60,500 bases of DNA from an uncultured Lachnospiraceae bacterium (lineage in GTDB: Bacteria > Bacillota > Clostridia > Lachnospirales > Lachnospiraceae): contig CAJUQB010000017.1 of the NCBI GenBank assembly GCA_910588285.1, forward strand, positions 1-60,500, written 5' to 3'. The position numbers and the translations under genes were made by a program. The notes beneath the pieces are model-generated. The model was not told where the DNA came from. It worked only from the letters and a program-made list of their open reading frames with translations, and ran no database searches. Positions 16,852 to 24,357 of the stretch are shown one piece after another; within the stretch, counting starts at the first letter, position 1, and the number at the start of each line of letters is the position of its first letter.

Positions 16852-16965
16852 AAAAAGGAGGAATACCCTCCGGGCATACCTGCATGTCCAAAAGAGCAGG
16901 ACAAAAAGGAGGAATCGCCCTCCGGGCATACCTGCATGTCCAAAAGAGCAGGACAAAAAAGGAGG
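16852..16965 (+). repeat. 51-bp-period palindromic element, two tandem copies (copy C)
   Basis: AAAAAGGAGGAA occurs three times, at 16852, 16903 and about 16956. Between the repeats lie two copies of a 39-41 base core containing CCCTCCGGGCATACCTGCATG and a TGTCC/GGACA hairpin. The stem differs from the TGCGC/GCGCA stem of copy B in both arms, that is, compensated. The third AAAAAGGAGGAA is the working bcd ribosome site. Confidence 0.8.
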
Positions 16966-16975
16966 AAACATAATA

Positions 16976-18130
16976 ATGGATTTCACGTTAACCAAGAAAC
17001 ATGAAATGGCCAGAACTCTATTCAAGGAGTTTGCCGAAACAGAAGTAAAGCCTCTTGCACAGGAGGTAGACGAGACAGAAGTTTTTCCGGCTGAGACCGT
17101 TGCGAAGATGGCGAAGGCAGGATTTATGGGGATTCCTGTTCCCAAGGCTTACGGCGGACAGGGCTGTGATCCCCTGACCTATGTAATGTGTGTGGAGGAG
17201 CTGTCCAAGGTGTGCGGCACCACAGGCGTTATTGTTTCTGCACATACGTCCCTGTGTATTGACCCGATCCTTACATACGGTACTGAGGAGCAGAAGCAGA
17301 AGTTTGTGGCTCCTCTGGCTAAGGGCGAGAAGCTGGGCGCTTTCGCACTGACTGAGCCGGGCGCAGGTACTGACGCTCAGGGCGCACAGACCAAGGCAGT
17401 ATTAGACGGCGACGAGTGGGTGCTGAACGGCTCCAAGTGCTTCATCACCAACGGCAAGGTGGGCGATGTTTATATTGTGATCGCTATCACCAGCGTGACA
17501 GAGGACAAGAGGGGACGCAAGAAAAAGAACTTCTCCGCATTTATCGTTGAGAAGGGCACTCCTGGCTTCTCCTTCGGAACCAAGGAGAAGAAGATGGGTA
17601 TCCGCGGATCCTCCACCTATGAGCTGATCTTTGAGGATTGCAGAATCCCCAAGGAGAATCTGCTTGGGCCGGAAGGAAAGGGCTTCCCCATCGCTATGCA
17701 TACACTGGACGGCGGCCGTATCGGTATTGCCGCACAGGCTCTTGGTATCGCAGAGGGCGCACTGGAGCGCACCATTGAGTACACCAAGGAGAGAAAGCAG
17801 TTCGGACGCACCATCGCACAGCAGCAGAATACCCAGTTCAAGCTGGCTGACATGTCTGCAAGAATTGAGGCAGCGAAGCTTCTTGTTTACAAGGCAGCTA
17901 TGGCCAAGGCTACCCAGAAGGTATATTCCGTAGAGGCAGCTACTGCCAAGCTGTATGCAGCAGAGACCGCTATGGCTGTTACGACAGAGGCAGTTCAGCT
18001 CTTCGGCGGATATGGATATATCAGAGAGTACGATGTAGAGCGTATGATGCGCGATGCCAAGATCACCGAGATCTATGAGGGAACCTCAGAGGTTCAGCGT
18101 ATGGTAATTTCCGGAGCACTGTTGAAATAG
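16976..18130 (+). CDS. bcd: Butyryl-CoA dehydrogenase
   Basis: A 384-residue FAD acyl-CoA dehydrogenase that reduces crotonyl-CoA to butyryl-CoA with the neighbouring EtfAB, in clostridia usually coupled to ferredoxin reduction by flavin bifurcation. The catalytic base is Glu368 (I-Y-E-G-T-S-E-V-Q-R), and F-A-L-T-E-P-G-A-G-T-D marks the FAD/substrate region. The start is the ATG at 16976, immediately after the third GGAGG. A 61-codon upstream extension is only open because it runs through the palindromic repeats. Confidence 0.96.
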   Translation: MDFTLTKKHEMARTLFKEFAETEVKPLAQEVDETEVFPAETVAKMAKAGFMGIPVPKAYGGQGCDPLTYVMCVEELSKVCGTTGVIVSAHTSLCIDPILTYGTEEQKQKFVAPLAKGEKLGAFALTEPGAGTDAQGAQTKAVLDGDEWVLNGSKCFITNGKVGDVYIVIAITSVTEDKRGRKKKNFSAFIVEKGTPGFSFGTKEKKMGIRGSSTYELIFEDCRIPKENLLGPEGKGFPIAMHTLDGGRIGIAAQALGIAEGALERTIEYTKERKQFGRTIAQQQNTQFKLADMSARIEAAKLLVYKAAMAKATQKVYSVEAATAKLYAAETAMAVTTEAVQLFGGYGYIREYDVERMMRDAKITEIYEGTSEVQRMVISGALLK

Positions 18131-18165
18131 TCAAACAATAAATAAGAATAAGGAGTGAAACTACC

Positions 18166-18954
18166 GTGAAAATAGTTGTATGTATTAAGCAGGTACCAGA
18201 TACCAAAGGCGGCGTTAAGTTTAATCCCGACGGTACATTGGATCGGGCAGCCATGCTGGCAATCATGAATCCGGACGACAAGGCTGGCCTGGAAGCAGCA
18301 TTGAGAATCAAGGACGAGACAGGCGCAGAGGTAACGGTTGTTACCATGGGTCTTCCCAAGGCAGAGGATGCCCTTCGCGAGGCCCTGGCTATGGGCGCGG
18401 ACAAGGCTGTTCTTGTTACAGACAGATGCTTAGGCGGCGCAGATACCTGGGCTACCTCCTCCACAGTGGCAGCAGCCCTGAAGATGATGGAGTATGACCT
18501 GATCATCACCGGCCGTCAGGCTATCGACGGAGATACGGCACAGGTTGGCCCCCAGATCGCAGAGCACCTGGGACTTCCGGTTATTTCCTATGCAGAGGGA
18601 CTTACCATTGAAGGAGACTCTGTGATTGTCAAGAGACAGTACGAGGACAGATACCATGAGATTAAGGCTAAGATGCCCTGCCTGGTTACCGCACTTTCCG
18701 AGCTGAATGTTCCCCGTTACATGACACCGGGCGGAATCTTTGATGCTTATGATGAGAAGGAGGTTACCGTTTGGAGCCGTGCAGACCTGGGCGAGAACCT
18801 GAGAGATGAGGATATGGGTCTTGCAGGATCACCCACCAAGATCGCAAAGGCCTCCGATAAGGTGCGCAAGGGCGCTGGTGAGAAGGTTGTTCTTGATCCC
18901 ACCGAGTCTGTTGCATATATCATGGGCAAATTAAAAGAAAAGCATGTCATCTAA
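18166..18954 (+). CDS. etfB: Electron transfer flavoprotein beta subunit
   Basis: A 262-residue EtfB, partner of EtfA, passing electrons from NADH to the butyryl-CoA dehydrogenase and, in clostridial systems, to ferredoxin. Visible are M-K-I-V-V-C-I-K-Q-V-P at the N-terminus, N-P-D-D-K-A-G-L-E-A and the family signature around V-T-A-L-S-E-L-N-V-P-R-Y. It starts with GTG behind AAGGAG. It lies between bcd and etfA in the usual order. Confidence 0.96.
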   Translation: MKIVVCIKQVPDTKGGVKFNPDGTLDRAAMLAIMNPDDKAGLEAALRIKDETGAEVTVVTMGLPKAEDALREALAMGADKAVLVTDRCLGGADTWATSSTVAAALKMMEYDLIITGRQAIDGDTAQVGPQIAEHLGLPVISYAEGLTIEGDSVIVKRQYEDRYHEIKAKMPCLVTALSELNVPRYMTPGGIFDAYDEKEVTVWSRADLGENLRDEDMGLAGSPTKIAKASDKVRKGAGEKVVLDPTESVAYIMGKLKEKHVI

Positions 18955-18981
18955 TTTGATGAAAGGAAAGTGGTGAATAGA

Positions 18982-20022
18982 ATGAATTTAGAAGAATACA
19001 AGGGCGTATATATCTACGCACAGCAGGTAGATAACGAGTTGAGCAGCATTGCCTTCGAGCTGATCGGCAAAGGCAAGGAGCTGGCAAAGGATCTGGGCAC
19101 CGATGTAACTGCAGTTCTGCTGGGATATCAGGTGAAGGGCCTGGCTGACCAGCTGGCAGAGTACGGCGCAGACCGTGTGATCGTAGTAGACGACAAGGAG
19201 CTGGAGGTATACCGCACTGAGCCCTATGCACATGCATTGTCATGTGTGATCAATGAGTATAAGCCGGACATCATGCTGGTGGGTGCAACTGCCATTGGCC
19301 GTGACCTTGGCCCTACCGTATCCGCAAGAGTACATACCGGTCTGACTGCAGACTGTACAGTACTTGAGATCGGCGATTTCCCGCTGAATCCCATGCCCGG
19401 CAAGGAGCAGAAGCACAATCAGCTGCTGATGACCCGTCCGGCCTTCGGCGGCAACACCATTGCAACCATTGCCTGCCCGGACAACCGTCCCCAGATGGCA
19501 ACCGTTCGTCCCGGCGTTATGCAGAAGCTTGAGCCGGTGAAGGGCGCAAAGGCAGAGATCATTGATTACAATCCGGGCTTTGTACCCAATGACCGGTATG
19601 TAGAGATTCTCAATATCATCAAGCAGACCAAGACAACAGAGAACATTATGGATGCCAAGATTCTGGTATCCGGCGGCCGTGGCGTTGGCTCTGCCGAGAA
19701 CTTCCAGATGCTTCAGGAGCTGGCAGATGTTCTGGGCGGAACCGTCAGCTGCTCCCGTGCTGTGGTAGAGAATGGCTGGAAGCCCGTTGATCTGCAGGTA
19801 GGACAGACCGGTAAGACAGTTCGTCCGCTGCTGTATTTTGCAATCGGTATCTCCGGAGCTATCCAGCATGTGGCCGGTATGGAAGAGTCTGATATCGTGA
19901 TTGCCATCAACAAGGATGAGGACGCTCCCATCTTTGATGTGGCTGATTATGGCATTGTAGGCGATCTGAACAAGATCGTGCCTGCTCTGACCGCACAGCT
20001 GAAAGCAGAGCTGAACAAGTAA
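18982..20022 (+). CDS. etfA: Electron transfer flavoprotein alpha subunit
   Basis: A 347-residue EtfA with the C-terminal FAD domain (S-G-G-R-G-V-G-S-A-E-N-F, V-G-Q-T-G-K-T-V-R-P, G-I-S-G-A-I-Q-H). It forms the heterodimer with EtfB. The start is uncertain: GTG codons at 18970 and 18973 are closer to AAAGGA than the ATG at 18982, which was chosen because family proteins begin M-N-L-x-x-Y-K-G. A strong terminator follows. Confidence 0.95.
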   Translation: MNLEEYKGVYIYAQQVDNELSSIAFELIGKGKELAKDLGTDVTAVLLGYQVKGLADQLAEYGADRVIVVDDKELEVYRTEPYAHALSCVINEYKPDIMLVGATAIGRDLGPTVSARVHTGLTADCTVLEIGDFPLNPMPGKEQKHNQLLMTRPAFGGNTIATIACPDNRPQMATVRPGVMQKLEPVKGAKAEIIDYNPGFVPNDRYVEILNIIKQTKTTENIMDAKILVSGGRGVGSAENFQMLQELADVLGGTVSCSRAVVENGWKPVDLQVGQTGKTVRPLLYFAIGISGAIQHVAGMEESDIVIAINKDEDAPIFDVADYGIVGDLNKIVPALTAQLKAELNK

Positions 20023-20036
20023 GAATATATGACTAA

Positions 20037-20078
20037 AATACCGCTGTACCTTGAAAACAGGTGCAGCGGTATTTTTTT
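20037..20078 (+). terminator. Terminator of the butyryl-CoA operon
   Basis: AATACCGCTGTACC (20037-20050) pairs with GGTGCAGCGGTATT (20060-20073), followed by seven T. A copy of the 59-bp inverted repeat begins in this T run. Confidence 0.92.
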
Positions 20079-20135
20079 GTGATATAGGAAATTCCTCCGG
20101 ATTTCCTATATCACAAAAAGCCCTCCGGGCAGGAT
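20077..20135. repeat. 59-bp dispersed inverted repeat, copy 2
   Basis: TTGTGATATAGGAAAT and ATTTCCTATATCACAA form a 16-bp stem around TCCTCCGG, followed by CCCTCCGGGCAGGAT. It is identical in length to copy 1. The C-G pair of copy 1 is an A-T pair here, so both arms changed together. Confidence 0.85.
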
Positions 20136-20300
20136 GCGCACCTCGCGGAGGTGAAATTAGCCGTGAACGGCACCGCTCGGACGCGAAGAATGCGCAGGGC
20201 GCGTTCTCTCTATTTGCCTAGAAAATCAGGCAGAGAATTTTGCAAAACAAAATTTTTTCGATACTTTATTAAATATTTAAAAAAAGTCTTATTATTACTA
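20136..20300. other. Intergenic region without a gene
   Basis: The first 70 bases are GC-rich with short self-complementary pieces (CTCGCGGAG, GCCGTGAACGGC, TGCGCAGGGCGCG). The rest is AT-rich and leads into the promoter at 20301. No reading frame was found. Confidence 0.5.
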
Positions 20301-20329
20301 TTGACATTATAGGACAGATGTTGTATGTT
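20301..20329 (+). promoter_or_regulatory. Promoter of the isomerase operon
   Basis: A consensus TTGACA (20301-20306), a 17-base spacer and TATGTT (20324-20329), 54 bases before the start codon. Confidence 0.75.
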
Positions 20330-20382
20330 AAATGTATGGAAATTGAAAATCGATTTACAGAAGAAAGAACAGGAGGATTAAA

Positions 20383-21375
20383 ATGAAAGCTGTAGCAAGT
20401 TTTGGCATTGTGAATGCCGACACCAGCGGGCCGGGGGCCTTCCTGCGGGCAGCCAAATGGTACTGGGATGAAGTGACCGATATGTTTGCGGCGGCAGGGT
20501 TTTCTTCTATCATGATCCCCATGGTTCCCAATACGGAGAATGTATCCCGAAACGGGGCGCCCATCTGTACGGCTTCGATCCGAACGCGTTTTGGATCCCC
20601 GGAGGGGTATCGGAGCTACCTGAAGGACAAGGGCCTTGAGAACGTGGAGGTGATTGGGATTTCTGCCCAGAGCCAGTTCAACAGCCTCTTTGAGACAGGA
20701 CTTCCCATGGAGCAGTTCTTTGATGCGTTTTACGATCATGCCCAGGACAGCGCCGAGGCGCTGGTGCAGCTTGGCGGAAGTACCCTGCTGGTATCGCCCA
20801 CACCTGGAATCGGGTTCCTGAACCAGGTATTTGCAGGGAATGCCGGGAAGACAGAGCAATTTCTTGCCGACGCGGCAGAGTGCATGAACCGGATCGGCGT
20901 TATGTGTCAGAAGAACGGAGTGAATCTGGCAATCCGCAATGAATATTGGACCCTGATGCGGGGAGGGGCCATAGATGCATTTTTGAGCCATGTGGATCCC
21001 AAGGTGGTATCCTTTGCCCCGGATCCGGCCCATCTGCATATTGCGGGAGCAGATTATGTTACATATTTTGAGAAGTACGCCGGCCAGGCCAAGGCAGTGT
21101 GCTTCACAGATACTAAATTTGTGGATGAGCTGGAGGTTTACAAGACCATTTCGCCGGAGTTCCCCCAGGATGGACGGCTGCAGAGAGTGTATTATGACCT
21201 GGGCTATGGAGAGATGGATTTTGGCAGGCTGTATGGAATTTTGAAAAAGGCGGATTTTGACGGACCGGTGATTCTGGATTCCAAATATTCTCTGGATATC
21301 CCCAAGGGAATCCTGCGGATGCGGACCTTCTGGAACAATCTGGAGAAGAGCTTTGCAGCTGGGGAGGTGAAATAA
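20383..21375 (+). CDS. TIM-barrel sugar isomerase/epimerase-like protein with altered metal site
   Basis: A 330-residue protein of the AP_endonuc_2 (xylose isomerase-like) TIM-barrel fold. It aligns by eye with the next gene, for example R-N-E-Y-W against H-N-E-F-W. The Glu (N-E-Y-W) and Asp (A-P-D-P-A-H) metal ligands are present. Where active relatives have a His-x-Lys-Asp motif it has C-F-T-D-T-K, and the last Glu is replaced (V-I-L-D-S-K). It may bind metal differently, or be a non-catalytic partner of its neighbour. The stop codon overlaps the next start (TAATG), so the two are made together. Sugar substrate unknown. Confidence 0.8.
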   Translation: MKAVASFGIVNADTSGPGAFLRAAKWYWDEVTDMFAAAGFSSIMIPMVPNTENVSRNGAPICTASIRTRFGSPEGYRSYLKDKGLENVEVIGISAQSQFNSLFETGLPMEQFFDAFYDHAQDSAEALVQLGGSTLLVSPTPGIGFLNQVFAGNAGKTEQFLADAAECMNRIGVMCQKNGVNLAIRNEYWTLMRGGAIDAFLSHVDPKVVSFAPDPAHLHIAGADYVTYFEKYAGQAKAVCFTDTKFVDELEVYKTISPEFPQDGRLQRVYYDLGYGEMDFGRLYGILKKADFDGPVILDSKYSLDIPKGILRMRTFWNNLEKSFAAGEVK

Positions 21376-22310
21376 TGGAGAACAGAAATATCAACTATAC
21401 CTATATGACCAATCTCTGGGGCAACATCAATTACAAGCAGATCAATAATTTCAACGAGTGGTACATGGGAGATTTTGGCTCTGCTTACTATTATCAGGAC
21501 TGGGATAAGATCCTCCGGTATTTTGCAGGGGCAGGCTTTAAGGGAATCGAAATCATGGTATTTTCCGTGCCCAGCATCCAGAATGCCTTTGGCTCCATGA
21601 AGAACTTCAAGGAATTTGCCCAAGAGCGGGGAATTGAGCGGATCACAGGCATGTTTTCCCACCATGTGGGCTCCCAGGATAAACGCAACCATCCCGGAAT
21701 CTTTGCCTACGAACAGCAGGCCATTGATGCATTGGCAGAGTGTGATGGCATCAACCTGATTGTCCAGCCGGCAGGCCAGTATTACGGAACCGGTCCTTTG
21801 GATGAGGAGGGGCTGAAAAATGTGGCGGAGTGCATGAACACCGTGGGCCGCATGTGTGCAGAAAAGGGCCTGGCTGTTTCCATCCACAATGAGTTCTGGT
21901 GCGCAGTCAACAAGTATGACCATGAGAAATTCCTGGAGATGACAGATCCCAAGTATGTATTCTACTGCCTGGATACTGCCCAGGTGGCCATTATGGGGAA
22001 GGATATCCTGCATTTCTATGATACCTACCATGACAGGGTGCAGTATTTCCACATCAAGGATACCACCTATATCAATGCGCCGGATGAGAAGCGCTTTGGC
22101 GCAGGGGCGGAGTTTGATGAGCAGGGCGCCCGCTGGTTCTGGGAGCCGGGCGGCGGCCTTCTGGACTTCAAGGGTCTCTGGGAGCTGATGAAGAAGTACA
22201 ACCACAAGGGCTGGATCGGCATTGAGTCGGATGGAACGCCGGATCCCCTGTCAACCATCCTGCTGACCAAGAATTACATTGATACGGTTTTGGATCCCAT
22301 ATATAAATAA
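21375..22310 (+). CDS. TIM-barrel sugar phosphate isomerase/epimerase family protein
   Basis: A 311-residue AP_endonuc_2-type TIM barrel. All four expected metal ligands are visible: Glu in I-H-N-E-F-W, Asp in Y-C-L-D-T-A, His in Y-F-H-I-K-D and Glu in G-I-E-S-D-G. This fold performs isomerisation or epimerisation of sugars and, in some relatives, cleavage of keto-glycosides. It is translationally coupled to the previous gene. A VOC protein and an aldo/keto reductase follow. The specific reaction cannot be named from sequence. Confidence 0.85.
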   Translation: MENRNINYTYMTNLWGNINYKQINNFNEWYMGDFGSAYYYQDWDKILRYFAGAGFKGIEIMVFSVPSIQNAFGSMKNFKEFAQERGIERITGMFSHHVGSQDKRNHPGIFAYEQQAIDALAECDGINLIVQPAGQYYGTGPLDEEGLKNVAECMNTVGRMCAEKGLAVSIHNEFWCAVNKYDHEKFLEMTDPKYVFYCLDTAQVAIMGKDILHFYDTYHDRVQYFHIKDTTYINAPDEKRFGAGAEFDEQGARWFWEPGGGLLDFKGLWELMKKYNHKGWIGIESDGTPDPLSTILLTKNYIDTVLDPIYK

Positions 22311-22455
22311 AGCTCCTGTTTTGCGGGAAATTAAATGTAGATTTATAAAAAGAAATTGAAACACAGGAATTGAAATATGAGAATTTCGGAAATAGATTAA
22401 ATATTAATATAAAATTAAATTTAAAGTAAATTTATAAAACAAGGAGGAAAAAGCA

Positions 22456-22950
22456 ATGAACACACAGTTTGCAAAATTTTTACAGATCGGTATCATCGTT
22501 GAGAATGTGGAGGAGAGCATCAAGCATTATGAGAAGGAGTATGGCATTGGCCCCTGGAGAGTGAGCCCCCTGGATTCCAATGAGTTCCCGGATTTCTCCA
22601 TGAATGGCACCAAGGACCGTCTGCAGACCATTATGGCATTCTGCGATTGCTGGGGATTTGAGATTGAGTTGATCCAGCCCATCAGCGACAGCCCCTATAA
22701 GACATGGCTGGAGGAGCACGGCCCGGGCATGCACCACATTGCACTGATTACAAGAGATAACTTTGACCAGGTGATCAAGGAGCACAAGGAGCTGACCGGA
22801 AGAGATCCCTGGCTCTGGTGCAAGGATCCCCAGATCGGCATGGAGTTTGCTTACCTGGATCTCCACAAGGAGCTGGGCCTGTACCTGGAGGTATACAATG
22901 AGGATAAGAAGGGCGGACTGGACGCTAACTTCAAGCTGCCGGAGGAGTAA
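22456..22950 (+). CDS. VOC-family (glyoxalase/epimerase fold) protein
   Basis: A 164-residue vicinal-oxygen-chelate fold protein (paired beta-alpha-beta-beta-beta modules), closest in look to methylmalonyl-CoA epimerase-like members. Likely metal ligands are Gln in L-Q-I-G-I-I-V (usually His), His in M-H-H-I-A-L and Glu in Y-L-E-V-Y-N-E. It may epimerise, isomerise or cleave a small acid or sugar product of this operon. A 145-base AT-rich gap with a good AAGGAGG site precedes it. Confidence 0.85.
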   Translation: MNTQFAKFLQIGIIVENVEESIKHYEKEYGIGPWRVSPLDSNEFPDFSMNGTKDRLQTIMAFCDCWGFEIELIQPISDSPYKTWLEEHGPGMHHIALITRDNFDQVIKEHKELTGRDPWLWCKDPQIGMEFAYLDLHKELGLYLEVYNEDKKGGLDANFKLPEE

Positions 22951-23017
22951 AGAGCAGGTCACGGGGGCATAGCGCCCCGGAAAAATCTGCGCATAAGAAG
23001 GAATGGAGGATATGGAT

Positions 23018-23980
23018 ATGGAATATGTAAAATTTGAAGGCATTGACAAGAAGATCAGTAAATTTTTCATGGGCACCCTGGGCATGTTCCCGGACAATAA
23101 GGAAAAGCATTTTGAGACACTGGACGCTGCCTATGACCTGGGAATCACTGCCATTGATACAGCCCGTGCGTATGATTCGGAGCCCACAGTGGGAGAATGG
23201 ATTAAGACGAGAGGAATTCGGGAGAATATCGTGCTGCTGTCCAAGGGAGCACATCCCACAGATTACCGCCAGAGGGTGACGCCCTATGACATTGATTCCG
23301 ATCTGGCGGAGACACTGGCAGAGCTGGATACCGATTATCTGGATATCTATCTTCTGCACAGGGATAATCCGGAGCTGCCGGTTGGACCCATTGTGGAGAA
23401 GCTGAATGAGCATCAGGCAGCCGGAAGAATCCGGATCTTCGGCGGATCCAACTGGACCCACCAGCGTTTGGAGGAGGCCAATGAGTATGCCTATGCCCAC
23501 AACCTGACGCCTATGACGGTTTCTTCCCCGAATTTCAGTCTGGCAGAGCAGGTGAAGAATCCCTTTGCACCGGGCTGTGTTACCATTGCAGGGAATAAGA
23601 ATGCCGAGGCCCAGGAATGGTATACCAAAAACCAGATGCCGGTACTGGCTTACTCCTCTATGGCAAGAGGGCTGTTTTCTGGAAGGATTACCCGGGAGCT
23701 GTTGAAAAATGATCCGGACCAGATCGACATGTTCTGCCGCATCGGATACTGCTATGAGGAGAATTTTGTAAGGCTGGACCGCTGCCAGGAGATCGCTCAG
23801 GAGAAGGGCTGCACCATTCCCCAGGTGGCAATGGCCTATGTGCTTGACAGCCCCTTAAATGCATTCCCGGTAATCGGGGCAGCCAACAGGGCAGAGATGG
23901 AATCTTCTCTGGGCGCCCTGGATGTGAAGCTGACACCCCAGGAGGTTCTTTACCTGGAACTGAAGGCAGATGCCAGATAA
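23018..23980 (+). CDS. Aldo/keto reductase
   Basis: A 320-residue NAD(P)H-dependent oxidoreductase. The catalytic tetrad is visible as Asp (I-D-T-A-R-A-Y), Tyr (A-Y-D), Lys (L-L-S-K-G) and His (L-L-H-R-D). A family-typical segment A-Y-S-S-M-A-R-G follows. The ATG at 23018 was chosen because GGAGG lies eight bases upstream; ATGs at 23003 and 23012 have no correctly spaced site. It probably reduces or oxidises a sugar or keto-acid made by the adjacent isomerases. Confidence 0.88.
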   Translation: MEYVKFEGIDKKISKFFMGTLGMFPDNKEKHFETLDAAYDLGITAIDTARAYDSEPTVGEWIKTRGIRENIVLLSKGAHPTDYRQRVTPYDIDSDLAETLAELDTDYLDIYLLHRDNPELPVGPIVEKLNEHQAAGRIRIFGGSNWTHQRLEEANEYAYAHNLTPMTVSSPNFSLAEQVKNPFAPGCVTIAGNKNAEAQEWYTKNQMPVLAYSSMARGLFSGRITRELLKNDPDQIDMFCRIGYCYEENFVRLDRCQEIAQEKGCTIPQVAMAYVLDSPLNAFPVIGAANRAEMESSLGALDVKLTPQEVLYLELKADAR

Positions 23981-24093
23981 ACGTTATTGTTCATACGGCA
24001 CCGTGCACCACGCTGCACGGTGTCCGTCCAAAGAAGTAGTGGCTGTCAGGCATCCGGGCCCTCACCGAAGGTGACTGTCAATGGCCGGATGCC
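23981..24093 (+). other. Two strong hairpins after the aldo/keto reductase
   Basis: CACCGTGCA-CCACGC-TGCACGGTG (23999-24022) is a perfect hairpin. GGCATCCGGGCC (24049-24060) pairs with GGCCGGATGCC (24083-24093) around an inner TCACC-GAA-GGTGA hairpin. Neither has a clear T run. They may act together as a transcript end before the repeat that follows. Confidence 0.6.
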
Positions 24094-24216
24094 GTTACTT
24101 TTCATGGGTCAGGAATGCACACTAGCTGCGCATTCCGTGAGAACATGATTCAGGAGTGAGGGGCGATTTTTGCGCAGCAAAATTCGGAATATCGCCCCGA
24201 ATCGTTACTATGAGCG
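24094..24216. repeat. 123-bp dispersed intergenic repeat, copy 1
   Basis: Starts GTTACTTTTCATGGGTCAGG and ends ATCGTTACTATGAGCG. It contains hairpins GGAATGC...GCATTCC and GGGGCGAT...ATCGCCCC. A copy of exactly the same length, differing at only a few positions, is at 38890-39012. This copy continues into a CGTTACTAT...ATAGTAACG hairpin (24203-24240). Confidence 0.85.
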
Positions 24217-24357
24217 GCCTCCGGGCCGTGAATAGTAACGATAAACCGTCATATTGCACATTGCACACCTGATACTAGAAAATAGATTGTAACTGTGCTA
24301 AAATAGTGTTTGATGCGGAAATCGCAGCATAATAATTGAAATAATGGCAGGTTTGAG

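Noticed and set aside
16793..16975. 61-codon upstream extension of bcd
   Set aside because: It translates the palindromic repeats; the family start M-D-F-T-L-T matches the ATG at 16976.
20136..20300. GC-rich stretch as a tRNA or riboswitch
   Set aside because: No cloverleaf or known riboswitch core could be drawn; only short local complementarities.
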